Assembly: GCF_017357425.1 (NCBI RefSeq)
Contig: NZ_CP014572.1
Location: 252,013 to 316,012, forward strand
Direction of reading: 5' to 3'
Source: Arthrobacter sp. D5-1
GTDB lineage: Bacteria > Actinomycetota > Actinomycetes > Actinomycetales > Micrococcaceae
Length of the DNA stretch: 64,000 nt
Part shown: positions 44,364 to 51,933 of the stretch, piece after piece
Layout: every line of letters starts with the position of its first letter
Numbering within the stretch: position 1 is the stretch's first letter
Notes under the pieces: generated by a model
What the model was told of the DNA's origin: nothing
The model's input: the letters and a program-made list of their open reading frames with translations, nothing else
The model's database searches: none
Position numbers and translations under genes: made by a program

Positions 44364-44677
44364 GCCTCCTGACCTGACTCGAGCATGGCTGCCAGCAACG
44401 ACCCAAAAGCCGGCACTCCTGCCATTTTTCCAGCGGAAGGGTATACGCGGCAGCTCACTGCGGGAACTGGGACCACCGGAAACAGATCTTTTCCGGCGGC
44501 GATAAACGACGAAGAACCCTGAAAGCCCAGTTCCTGCGCATCGCGCTCAGAGGTGACGACACGGACACGTAGACGCTTCACCGGCAGCCCCGCAGCTTCC
44601 AGGGCGCTGCGAAACAGACTCAGCGCCGGGACAGTATTCGGACAGCCCTCAATGACCCGTAGTTCGTAATCGGTCAT
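44360..44677 (-). CDS. Small thioredoxin-fold-like protein of metal operons
   Basis: The 105-residue protein begins MTDYELRVIEGCPNTV. The single N-terminal Cys in GCPNT and a second one in VSCRVYPS near the C-terminus resemble the thioredoxin-like proteins found beside mercury and lead genes, related in shape to the alkylmercury-lyase C-terminal fold. No CxxC is present. A degraded relative lies at 14981. It is 3 bp after cmtR and coupled to lspA. Confidence 0.6.
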   Translation of the reverse strand: MTDYELRVIEGCPNTVPALSLFRSALEAAGLPVKRLRVRVVTSERDAQELGFQGSSSFIAAGKDLFPVVPVPAVSCRVYPSAGKMAGVPAFGSLLAAMLESGQEA

Positions 44678-44680
44678 GGC

Positions 44681-45076
44681 CTAGCCGTTCCTCCCGAGCG
44701 AAGCCGGAGCCGGACGGACCGGATCGGTGTCGAGCGGGCCGTCAAACGGCAGGCCAGGCACTCCTCCGCCGGGAGCGCAGCAGGCAGGGTCCACAGCCAG
44801 AACGACGCCCAAAAGGTCAGTGATGGCATGGCCCAGCCTGGCATCGGCTAGCTCGTACCGCATCCGCCGCCCGTCCGGGACTGCCACTACCAATCCGCAG
44901 CCGCGAAGGCAGGTCAGATGATTGGACATGCTCTGCCGTGAAACCGACAGCGACTCAGCGAGGCCGGACGGGTAGCCCGGAGCTTCGGAAAGTGCCAGCA
45001 GAATCCTGGCCCTGGTGGGATCCGAGACCGCGTAGCCGAACCGTGCGAGCACCGGGGCGTGCGTGAGGGTTTCCAT
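44681..45076 (-). CDS. cmtR: CmtR-type ArsR-family metal sensor
   Basis: The 131-residue regulator has YAVSDPTRARILLAL...QSMSNHLTCLRGCGLV, with the CLRGC pair of CmtR, and DPACCAPGGG near the C-terminus for a further thiolate. The start is eight bases after a TGTAAT -10, so a leaderless message is likely. It heads an operon of seven genes (to trkH) and probably represses itself through the dyad at 45087. Confidence 0.87.
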   Translation of the reverse strand: METLTHAPVLARFGYAVSDPTRARILLALSEAPGYPSGLAESLSVSRQSMSNHLTCLRGCGLVVAVPDGRRMRYELADARLGHAITDLLGVVLAVDPACCAPGGGVPGLPFDGPLDTDPVRPAPASLGRNG

Positions 45077-45086
45077 GATCCAAAAT

Positions 45087-45102
45087 TACATTCATCGATG
45101 TA
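45087..45102 (-). promoter_or_regulatory. Operator of the cmtR-lspA-ccdA operon
   Basis: TACAT (45087 side inverted) and ATGTA arms with a six-base centre form a dyad overlapping the predicted -10 of the leftward cmtR gene. The whole box is TACATTCATCGATGTA on the plus strand. Confidence 0.6.
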
Positions 45103-45148
45103 TCCACGCAATTATGTACCTTCGCCGGTCAGGCCCAGAGGGCCGCGG

Positions 45149-46387
45149 TCAGGCCTGGACGAGCAGCCCCGTGGCAAACATAATGCCAAGGCCGAGGATG
45201 ATACCGGCGCTGCCCAGCGGGGTGAGTACCTTGCCGGTGCGGTCCTTCATCATCGGCAGGATCTTGAGCGCGACCTGGGCGACGGCTCCCGCTCCAAGCC
45301 CCAGAAGGAACGCCGAGAGTGCGGGCTGGGTGACGGTGGCTCCGATGAGAGCACCGGCGATGGCGGGTGCTCCGGCGATCAAGCCGAGTACCGCGAGCCG
45401 GCCCAGGCGTGCGGGTTCCTTGGCCAGCGGTGTGACGATCGCGAGGCCTTCGGTGGTGTTATGGATGGCGAAACCGACAATCAGCGTCGCCCCGAGGGCC
45501 AGCGATCCCACCGCATACGCGGAGCCGATCGCCAACCCTTCGCCGAGGTTGTGCAGACCGATGCCGATGGCGATAAGCAGGGCCAACCGACGCGGCGGCA
45601 GGGCTGCGGGCTGTCCTGTGCTGCTCAGGTCTTGGTGCCGGCGCATCCATGCATCGGTGCCTTCGAGCACCAGGTACGCGACGAGGGCGCCAAGGAACAC
45701 CACCAGGGGTCCGCCGAACGCACCGCTCCCGGTGACGAGTTCCATGCCTTCAAGGGTGGCGTCGATGGCGAGGAAGGCCAGGAGCCCGACCGTGACACCG
45801 AGCAGGAGCCGGATCCAAGAGGCGGAGGAGCGGCGGATGAACGGCATCCACAACATGCCCAAAGCCACCGGGATCACGCCGACGTAGATTCCGAGCAGCG
45901 TCATCAGTCCGAAGAACGAGGTGCCGCGTTCAGGGCTGAGTGCCGCTGCGCCGACGGTAATGGGGATCTTGCCGCCGATGGAGGTCACGAGGGCGATCTC
46001 GTAGGGGTCCCCGTCCACCCAGTGGTAGCTGATGGTCAGCGTCGTTGTTTCGAGCGGGGCCATGGTTTCGCGGGTCTGGGTGAAGCCCGCGTAGTAGTCC
46101 GAGACATTCACCTGGGCGATGGTGACAGGGTCCGGGCCTTCGTTGCGGGCAGTGACCTGGATCTGGCCGGGCAGGAAGCGGACGTCTTCGACGGCGATCT
46201 CTTCCTTGGGCGGGATGCCTTCTGACAGCTTCGCCAACCCGGGTCCGTTCAGTAGGGCGAACACAGCCATCAGGACAACGATAAGGACCAGCGGCCCCAA
46301 GCCCAGCAACCAGCCGGGCGCCGACGGTCGCCTGCCGCCGGGCGGGGTGGGTGGAGTTGTTGTCGTGGCTTTTTCCTCGATGCTCAT
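45149..46387 (-). CDS. ZIP-type metal transporter with outer beta domain
   Basis: The 412-residue protein has one N-terminal membrane helix (about 25-48) and an outer beta-rich domain (about 55-155), followed by about eight helices. HNLGEGLAIG and HNTTEGLAI are the paired metal-binding helices 4 and 5 of ZIP carriers. The extra outer domain is not part of ordinary ZIP proteins and may receive metal. It overlaps the multicopper oxidase gene by four bases, so oxidase and carrier work together, perhaps on Mn, Fe or Cu. Confidence 0.83.
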   Translation of the reverse strand: MSIEEKATTTTPPTPPGGRRPSAPGWLLGLGPLVLIVVLMAVFALLNGPGLAKLSEGIPPKEEIAVEDVRFLPGQIQVTARNEGPDPVTIAQVNVSDYYAGFTQTRETMAPLETTTLTISYHWVDGDPYEIALVTSIGGKIPITVGAAALSPERGTSFFGLMTLLGIYVGVIPVALGMLWMPFIRRSSASWIRLLLGVTVGLLAFLAIDATLEGMELVTGSGAFGGPLVVFLGALVAYLVLEGTDAWMRRHQDLSSTGQPAALPPRRLALLIAIGIGLHNLGEGLAIGSAYAVGSLALGATLIVGFAIHNTTEGLAIVTPLAKEPARLGRLAVLGLIAGAPAIAGALIGATVTQPALSAFLLGLGAGAVAQVALKILPMMKDRTGKVLTPLGSAGIILGLGIMFATGLLVQA

Positions 46388-47511
46388 GCCGGGCTCACCT
46401 CGAAGAAGCCCATCCAGCCGAGTTCGGCGAACTCGGTCTTGTGGGCGTGGAACATGAATTTGCCGGGGTAAGGGAACCGGATTTCCACGATGCCCCGCTG
46501 GCCCTGCACCTGCGAAATGGTGTCCGTGAACTCGCTCGGCGTCAGCATGGTCCCGGTGGGGTAGTAGTGGAAGAAATTGCCATGCACGTGGAAGGAATTG
46601 ATGGGGTCGTACTCGAGCACGTTGATCAGGTGGATCCGCACCAGCGCGTTCTGCTTCACCTGCACGGGGAAGTCCATGAAGTGGAACGGCAGGCCGTTGA
46701 CGGAATAGAACTCGTTGTCGTCCCCGCCATCGGTGTTGTAGCCGTTCATCACCATGACCATCTCGTCATCGGCCGCCGGCCGCCCCTCTTTGGGTTCGAT
46801 GATGAATCCGCCATAGAGGCCTTTGGCGATGTGGGGTGCCAGCGGTGACTGGTGGCAATGGTAGAGGTGGGTTCCGAAAGGTGTGGCGTCGAATTCGTAG
46901 GTAAAACTCTGCCCCGGCGCGATGGAGCCGGCGCCGATGCCGGGCGTGCCGTCCATTTCCGCACGGTGGACGCCGTGGAAGTGCATGGTGTGCGGGTGCG
47001 CTCCGGCATTGGTGAAGTGGATGCGCAGCAAGTCTCCTTCCCGCGCCCAGAGCGTGGGCCCGGGGATCCGTCCGTTGTAGCTCCACCCCGGGAAGGTCAC
47101 TCCGGGCGCGATCTCGAAGTCCTTATCCACGGCCACGATGTCCCACTCCCGCAACGTCCGTCCGTCCGGAAGGGTGCTGGTCTTTCCCCTGTCGAAGTCC
47201 CGCAGGATAGCGGTGGGGTCGATCCCGGCCCGGCCGACCGGGACGGATCCGCCTGCGAAGCCGGCGTGGCCGGCATGGCTCATGGAAGTGGCGCCAGCCG
47301 CAGGAGGAGTAGTGGCCGCGGCCGGGCCGCCGGTGGATTCTCCACGGGCGGTGCTCTGAGCGGGAGTGCCGTGACCGGAGTGCGGTCCCGTGCCGCCGGT
47401 CTGGGCCTCAAGAGGTACCAGTGACGAGAAAGCCGGCACTGCGGCGAGGGCTGCGGCGCCGGAGATCATCGACCGCCGGCTAAGCAGCTTCTCCAGACTG
47501 AATTTCGGCAC
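46384..47511 (-). CDS. Two-domain multicopper oxidase
   Basis: A Tat-type signal (SRRSMISG, 12-19) and a His/Gly-rich linker (SGHGTP...SHAGHAG) precede two cupredoxin domains. Copper ligands are visible in MHFHGVH, HLYHCHQSP (with the T1 Cys), NSFHVHGNFFH and MFHAHKTEF. The T1 Cys in the first domain and its absence from the last fit a trimeric two-domain laccase. It oxidises phenols, Cu(I) or Mn(II) outside the cell. An MntR/DtxR-type box lies in its promoter. Confidence 0.9.
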   Translation of the reverse strand: MPKFSLEKLLSRRSMISGAAALAAVPAFSSLVPLEAQTGGTGPHSGHGTPAQSTARGESTGGPAAATTPPAAGATSMSHAGHAGFAGGSVPVGRAGIDPTAILRDFDRGKTSTLPDGRTLREWDIVAVDKDFEIAPGVTFPGWSYNGRIPGPTLWAREGDLLRIHFTNAGAHPHTMHFHGVHRAEMDGTPGIGAGSIAPGQSFTYEFDATPFGTHLYHCHQSPLAPHIAKGLYGGFIIEPKEGRPAADDEMVMVMNGYNTDGGDDNEFYSVNGLPFHFMDFPVQVKQNALVRIHLINVLEYDPINSFHVHGNFFHYYPTGTMLTPSEFTDTISQVQGQRGIVEIRFPYPGKFMFHAHKTEFAELGWMGFFEVSPA

Positions 47512-47545
47512 GCCGACTCCTATATTTCAACGCTGAAAACAATAT

Positions 47546-47563
47546 TGTTAGCCAAGGCTAACA
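47546..47563. promoter_or_regulatory. MntR/DtxR-type operator between oxidase and regulator genes
   Basis: TGTTAGCC and GGCTAACA separated by AA form an 8-2-8 dyad, close to the TTAGGTTAGCCTAACCTAA class recognised by DtxR/MntR proteins. It lies 35 bp from the oxidase start and 31 bp from the divergent regulator start, so it can control both. Confidence 0.75.
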
Positions 47564-47593
47564 TTCTTGGCCGCGTCAAAGTAGCATGAAGCA

Positions 47594-48268
47594 ATGCTCG
47601 TATCCGACCTGTCCACCTCAGCCCAGGACTACCTAAAAGTGATCTGGACCGCCACGGAATGGTCCGCAACCCCCATTACCGTCAGCGCCATAGCCGAACG
47701 CCTGGGGGTTCGCCCCCCCACAGTGTCGGACGGGATTAAAAAGCTCGCCGCACAGAACCTGGTCACGCACGCCCCCTACGGCAGCATCGAACTAACCACC
47801 GAGGGCCGCAAACATGCTGTCGCCATGGTCCGCAGGCACCGTCTTCTGGAGACCTTCCTCGTGCAGGTTCTCGGGTATGGCTGGGACGAGGTCCATGAGG
47901 AGGCTGAAATCCTTGAACATGCCGTATCGGACAAGCTCATCGAGCGCATCGACCAACGCTTGGGCCATCCCGCCCGTGATCCCCACGGCGACCCGATCCC
48001 CGCTCCCGAGGGGCAGCAGTACAAGCCAGTCGGGACCCAGCTCTCAGCCGCTGCAGCAGGCAGCACAGTGACCGTGACTCGTATTTCCGATGCTGACCCT
48101 GAACTGTTGCGCTACTTCACGGAACTGGGTCTTACGCCGGATGCAGAGTTGTCCATTCAGGAGCATCGGCGGTTTGCGGATCTCACCACGATCCGTCTCC
48201 GCGGCCAGGAGCAGAACATCGACCTGGGGGCTTCGGCGTCGGAGGCGATCTGGGTCGTAGCCGTCTAG
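47594..48268 (+). CDS. MntR/DtxR-family metalloregulator
   Basis: The 224-residue protein has an N-terminal winged helix (AIAERLGVRPPTVSDGIKKLAAQNLV), a dimerisation and metal domain with HRLLETFLVQVLGYGWDEVHEEAEILEHAVS, and a C-terminal SH3/FeoA-like domain (about 148-224). The E..H and H residues are those used for Mn or Fe in this family. It probably regulates the oxidase/ZIP operon through the 47546 dyad. It is the last intact cargo gene. Confidence 0.88.
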   Translation: MLVSDLSTSAQDYLKVIWTATEWSATPITVSAIAERLGVRPPTVSDGIKKLAAQNLVTHAPYGSIELTTEGRKHAVAMVRRHRLLETFLVQVLGYGWDEVHEEAEILEHAVSDKLIERIDQRLGHPARDPHGDPIPAPEGQQYKPVGTQLSAAAAGSTVTVTRISDADPELLRYFTELGLTPDAELSIQEHRRFADLTTIRLRGQEQNIDLGASASEAIWVVAV

Positions 48269-48693
48269 GCAACTTGGGCGGCAATGGACGAGCCGGCTTT
48301 GCTGAGAAGCTTCATCCCGGATTGTGTGCTGTTGCCCGTTCCGACGTCGAGCCTCCCGTCCCCGGACGGTCTCTAGCTCACGTCTCAATCGGGCGGGGGC
48401 CAGTTGCGGCTACAGACCAGCCCGACACTGGCACAGTTTCCCTTCCACGGCCCAACGGCGTCAGGCACCGTCAGCGGGAAGGACACTGATACCGCTGCCC
48501 CTTGAAACGACGATGCAGTCCAGGACTCCTGGTGCACCAGCTGCCAATGGTCCGACTCGGAAACGGCACAGTCTCCGACGCAGACCGGCCGCGAGGACTG
48601 AGCCGTACCAGACACATCGTTGAGGACGCGTCTTCAACGATGTCAACTGCAGGAATGATGGTAGAGGCGCCCCGAATACCGGATAATCCCGCC
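48269..48693. other. Non-coding right end of the Tn554-like element
   Basis: No supported gene lies in these 425 bp. The end contains CGTCTTCAAC (48629), GCAGGAATG (48649) and TACCGGATAA (48677-48686), matching or inverting boxes at the left end. CCCGCC just before GAG (48688-48693) corresponds to CCTGCT at the left junction, a possible six-base crossover core of the kind Tn554 exchanges. Confidence 0.6.
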
Positions 48694-49086
48694 GAGGGCT
48701 ACTACGAATGGCAGAAGACCGAGGACGGCAAGAAGATTCCGAACTACCTGTTCTCCGAGAAGGAACCATTGCTCGGCTTCGCCGGCCTGTACGAGTTCTG
48801 GCCTGATCCCGCGTTGCCCGAGGATGATCCGGAACGGTGGCTACTGACCTGCACGGTCCTGACCACAGTCACCCAGGACGCTCTGGGACACGTCCACGAC
48901 CGGTCCCCGGTCATCATCCCGCAGGACCGCTTCGCGGAATGGCTCGACCCTGACCTGACCGACAAAGCCGACGTCCAGCACTTGCTCGATTCCCTGCCGG
49001 AACCAACCCTGACGCCGCGGATCGTCAGCACGCGCGTCAACAGCGTTCGCAATAATGGTCCTGAGCTTATTGAAGCGGCTGAGTGA
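48694..49086 (+). pseudogene. SRAP (YedK/HMCES-like) protein, 3' half
   Basis: EGYYEWQKTEDGKKIPNYLF is the second conserved block of SRAP proteins, with the catalytic Glu, and HDRSPVIIP carries the active-site His. The start of the protein is at 3889-4200. A frame that reads into this half begins inside the element (48502) but lacks Cys2, so a product made from it would be inactive. Together the halves give 234 residues, a normal family length. Confidence 0.9.
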
Positions 49087-49221
49087 TCGGGACCGACTCC
49101 TGAAAATCTTTCAATTTTCCCGTCACGATTGCCACTAAACGGGCACATATAGAGGGGCGGTGCATTCATTGGCCGTTAGGCTGGCCCCAAATCAGTTGAC
49201 GTCGTGAAGGAGCGGATCGAA

Positions 49222-49479
49222 ATGGCCAAAGGCAATGACAACGACCGGTACGTAGTCCCCAACAGCGATCGCGGTGGCTGGGACGTCAAGAAAGAAGACG
49301 CCAAACGGGTCTCTGCCCATGAACCCACTAAGAAGGCCGCCGAGAAGAGGGCCAAGGAAATTGTTGAGAACACCGGCGGCGGGCACGGCGAAGTGCGGAT
49401 CCAGAACAAGAACGGGAAGTTCAGCGACAGTGACTCGGGATCCAAGAACGAGTCGCCAGCCAAGGACACCAAACACTAA
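49222..49479 (+). CDS. DUF2188-domain small protein
   Basis: The ATG at 49222 follows GAAGGAG. The 85-residue protein has the DUF2188 pattern YVVPNSDRGGWDVKKEDAKR...AEKRAKEIVENTGGGHGEVRIQNKNGKF, a short beta-alpha-beta domain of unknown function common on plasmids and in stress regions. It is hydrophilic and highly charged. Confidence 0.85.
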   Translation: MAKGNDNDRYVVPNSDRGGWDVKKEDAKRVSAHEPTKKAAEKRAKEIVENTGGGHGEVRIQNKNGKFSDSDSGSKNESPAKDTKH

Positions 49480-49557
49480 GTCCCGCCAGGGCAAGAACGT
49501 CCCCGGAGCGATTCACGCTAGGGCGGCTCTGGTTATTGTCAGAGGTCACTGAGAGAC

Positions 49558-49585
49558 TTCCTGTCAGGAAACCCTGACAGGAAGG
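49558..49585. repeat. Perfect 12-bp hairpin directly before the HTH-protein gene
   Basis: CTTCCTGTCAGG and CCTGACAGGAAG flank a four-base loop. The right arm ends in AGGAAG, adjacent to GGCAGGAAG before the ATG at 49596, so the structure could hide the ribosome-binding site or be a dimeric operator. No T-run follows. Confidence 0.6.
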
Positions 49586-49595
49586 CAGGAAGCCC

Positions 49596-50123
49596 ATGGG
49601 CTGGACATCCAACGACTTCAAACATGAGGGCTGGGTGGCTGAGATTGCACCCGACGGACGGCTCTCAGGCAGTTCAACCGGTGCGGGAATACTCTTCCAC
49701 GGGATAACCGGAAACTACCCGTCAGCAGGGGAGTTTTACCCCGATGAGGAGATCGTTCCTCATGACCTGATTATGAGCTGGCGTGGTGCCTGCACCTGTG
49801 GGTGGCAGGGAGAGCTGTGGGAAAGGGTGCTCACGCCTGAAGAGGCTGATTTCGCCTCCCGCAGAGAATACTGCCCTCCGGGGGGCGGAGCTTATGTTTC
49901 CGAACGTGTGGAGGATGCCGTTCAGGACGAGTGGATGATCCACATCGCACCGTCTGAAGCGATCCTTGGCGTGGAGGCTGCGGCGAGGGAGTACCGTCAG
50001 GCCGCGCACCGTCTGGATAAGACTGTCGCGGCCGCGAAAGCAGCGGGCGCTTCCTGGGCGGATATCGGCCACGCCGCTGGGATCAGCCGCCAAGCCGCTC
50101 ACGAACGCTGGGCCGACAAGTAA
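49596..50123 (+). CDS. Hypothetical protein with C-terminal helix-turn-helix
   Basis: The 175-residue protein has ACTCGW and CPPG cysteines in its first half, perhaps a structural zinc or disulfide. The C-terminal ASWADIGHAAGISRQAAHERW (about 152-172) is a clear helix-turn-helix like those of small plasmid regulators. A coiled helix (about 125-150) precedes it. It may bind the hairpin immediately upstream of its own gene. Confidence 0.65.
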   Translation: MGWTSNDFKHEGWVAEIAPDGRLSGSSTGAGILFHGITGNYPSAGEFYPDEEIVPHDLIMSWRGACTCGWQGELWERVLTPEEADFASRREYCPPGGGAYVSERVEDAVQDEWMIHIAPSEAILGVEAAAREYRQAAHRLDKTVAAAKAAGASWADIGHAAGISRQAAHERWADK

Positions 50124-50145
50124 CCCTGCCTGGTGTCGGCCGGGT

Positions 50146-51054
50146 CTAGGGTGGGCAGTTCCATTCGGGCAGGCGTGCGTTGAGTTCTCTGATGCGGTGA
50201 GGGTATTGGCGCTTCTTTGCATGGACCCGTTGTCTGGCGACCCAACCGGCCAGTGCCCGTTCTTTGGGGTCCCAGGCGCTGCGGTGCGGGTGCCTTCCGT
50301 TCTCCTTGACCCATTCGATAAAGTCGGTGGCCCGCTTTTGCCAATGTCGTTCGACGTTGAGCGACATTCCGTCCAGCCACCCGGGGAAGGCGGCATCGAG
50401 CGTCCGAATAGCTTCTTTGGCGAGCAGGCCGCGCCTCTGTTGGTTCCGTAGAACCAACAGAACTCCTGCAAGGCGTTCGGCCTCGCTCCCGCTCGTGTCA
50501 TCGGGGGCGGGCAACCTGCCATGTTTCTGAACATAGGCAGCTATCTGCTGCGCCGATTCGACGTAGGAGCGCCGTTCCTGCTCGGAAAACGTCTCACGCC
50601 ATTCAGGCAACCGGGCATCGAGCTCACGCACGCGAGCCGGGAAGCGTTCCCGGCGTGCGTCATAACGCTGCCGAAACAACCACCGACTCAGGAAGCGTTC
50701 TGCCTCATCGTCAGAAGACGCGCTCGGGAACCGGCCGTTCTGCGTGACCCAGGCAATGAAGTCCTCTGCCGTGCGTTGCCAGCGCTCACCGGCGTGATCA
50801 GCCCGGGCAGTCCACTTCGGATAAACCTGATCCAGGATTCGGGCGGCATCTTCGGGGAGGTCCCCAGCGGCTTTGAGCCGGCGTAGCCGCTCAAGGGCCA
50901 GCGCGAGGCGTTTGTGTTCCCCGGAGGAAGGCGTGTGCTGGGTGGGCAAGTATCCGTGGTCTTTGTAGAACTTGGCTATCAGCTGGGCGGACTGTTCCGC
51001 GGTTCGCTTGTCCCGGCTCTTAGGGCGGGTTTTGCTAGTCCGTGCGGAGGACAA
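50146..51054 (-). CDS. Protein of repeated helicase-associated (HA) domains
   Basis: The 302-residue protein consists of three to four repeats with the pattern W-x(n)-F-x-x-W/Y-x(5)-G-R-x-P, e.g. DFIAWVTQNGRFPS, QIAAYVQKHGRLPA and DFIEWVKENGRHPH. These are helicase-associated domains, normally tacked on actinobacterial helicases, but no helicase motor is present. It is basic and likely binds nucleic acid. Its start overlaps the small gene at 51035. Confidence 0.75.
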   Translation of the reverse strand: MSSARTSKTRPKSRDKRTAEQSAQLIAKFYKDHGYLPTQHTPSSGEHKRLALALERLRRLKAAGDLPEDAARILDQVYPKWTARADHAGERWQRTAEDFIAWVTQNGRFPSASSDDEAERFLSRWLFRQRYDARRERFPARVRELDARLPEWRETFSEQERRSYVESAQQIAAYVQKHGRLPAPDDTSGSEAERLAGVLLVLRNQQRRGLLAKEAIRTLDAAFPGWLDGMSLNVERHWQKRATDFIEWVKENGRHPHRSAWDPKERALAGWVARQRVHAKKRQYPHRIRELNARLPEWNCPP

Positions 51055-51184
51055 TGGCTTTGGAGCCTTCCGGGATCATTGATTCGGCGGCGGTTTTGGC
51101 TTCTTCGTACGTCTTGCCTTCGGCCTCGACGTGGCTTAGTTCGCCGTTGCCGGCCTCTACGGTCAGGATCACTTTCACCCCCAT
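51035..51184 (-). CDS. Hypothetical 49-residue protein
   Basis: The frame begins MGVKVILTVEAGNGELSH and ends IVLRTD. It reads as a small beta-alpha-beta domain (SHVEAEGKTYEEAKTAAESMIP). Its last 20 bases overlap the start of the HA-domain gene, suggesting coupling. Related short proteins with an EGKTYEEA core occur on actinobacterial mobile DNA, but I cannot name a family. Confidence 0.65.
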   Translation of the reverse strand: MGVKVILTVEAGNGELSHVEAEGKTYEEAKTAAESMIPEGSKAIVLRTD

Positions 51185-51187
51185 ATC

Positions 51188-51589
51188 CTAGGCTGCCGCG
51201 ATCGTGAAGGTCCGTTCGAGCACCGCCAGTAGGGTCGATGCCTCGCCGCTGCGCCGGAGGTCCACGGGCCGTGATCCTTGCAGGCCGGGGGAGGGGACCA
51301 TCATCCACAGCGCGAAATAGTTGTGTGGGATCCGCAGCTCCATGGCACGTTCGAAAAGTTCCACCACGACCGGATCCATGTTCAGGTCAGGCCGGAACTG
51401 GTAACCAGGGCAATAGGTCCCTCCCTCTCCAATGAAGACGCGGACGAGCTGCCGCATCACCGGTTCAGGATCCTCGTGCATGGCAGAGAGTCTTTCGCGG
51501 ACCTGCTCCAAGCTCGGGAGGCTGAATTCGTTGCGGATCCGTTCCCACAGCTGCTCAGGGACTGGGGAACGGTACAAGTCAGCCGGCAC
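51188..51589 (-). CDS. Hypothetical 133-residue protein next to umuDC
   Basis: Translation probably starts at GTG 51589, which overlaps the stop of the preceding gene (TAGTG). The protein is MPADLYRSPVPEQLWERI..., mostly helical, with VMRQLVRVFIGEGGTYCPGYQ in the middle. No motif is recognised. It is the third gene after umuC in the leftward run. Confidence 0.65.
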   Translation of the reverse strand: MPADLYRSPVPEQLWERIRNEFSLPSLEQVRERLSAMHEDPEPVMRQLVRVFIGEGGTYCPGYQFRPDLNMDPVVVELFERAMELRIPHNYFALWMMVPSPGLQGSRPVDLRRSGEASTLLAVLERTFTIAAA

Positions 51590-51903
51590 TAGCTGATGGA
51601 TTCGAGCTGCCACGCCGTGGCCAGCGGTTCCCGCCGCAGCATGAACGTGCGCAGTTCGGCATTGGCAGAGGGGAGCTTGGCTTGGACCTGCCAGTGTTCG
51701 ATGCTGACCAGATCGCCGGTGCCGATTGCTGCCCGGGCCCGGGTTTCCCACCATGCGTCTCTGGTGAACCAGTGAACGGTGTGGACGTCGGGATCGACCA
51801 TCCAGATCCGGCCGTCGTGACGGATCGCCAACGGTGTGCCGTCGGGGCTGAACCGGACATCGACGGCATGGCCGGTCGTGGGTGATTCAGGTGCAAGAGT
51901 CAT
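51589..51903 (-). CDS. Small beta-rich protein beside umuC (DUF6504-like)
   Basis: The 104-residue protein has GHAVDVRFSPDGTPLAIRHDGRIWMVDPDVHTVHWFTRDAWW, the pattern of the small DUF6504-type proteins that accompany Y-family polymerase genes in actinobacteria. It lies 30 bp after umuC, so it may be an accessory of translesion synthesis. The family name is from memory. Confidence 0.65.
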   Translation of the reverse strand: MTLAPESPTTGHAVDVRFSPDGTPLAIRHDGRIWMVDPDVHTVHWFTRDAWWETRARAAIGTGDLVSIEHWQVQAKLPSANAELRTFMLRREPLATAWQLESIS

Positions 51904-51933
51904 TGCGGTTTCCTTTCTTACCTTGGCGCCGGG

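Larger units (their letters stand above)
4201..48693 (+). mobile_element. Tn554-family transposon of about 44.5 kb carrying metal-resistance cargo
   Basis: The element lies between two halves of one SRAP gene. Removing 4201-48693 would join codon GCT (104) to GAG and rebuild a normal 234-residue SRAP protein in frame. At the left end are two overlapping tyrosine recombinases and a small TnpC protein, the tnpABC set of Tn554. Tn554 relatives insert site-specifically without long terminal inverted repeats, as seen here. Short sequences are shared by the two ends (TATCCGGTA and its inverse; GCAGGAATG; CGTCTTC). The cargo covers arsenic, Cd/Zn/Pb, copper and manganese-type functions. Ends are exact to within a few bases. 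Nested later insertions inside the cargo cannot be excluded. Confidence 0.85.

Noticed and set aside
44360..44677. Mercury operon with MerB
   Set aside because: The protein is only 105 residues and lacks MerB catalytic motifs; no merA, merT or merP is in the window.
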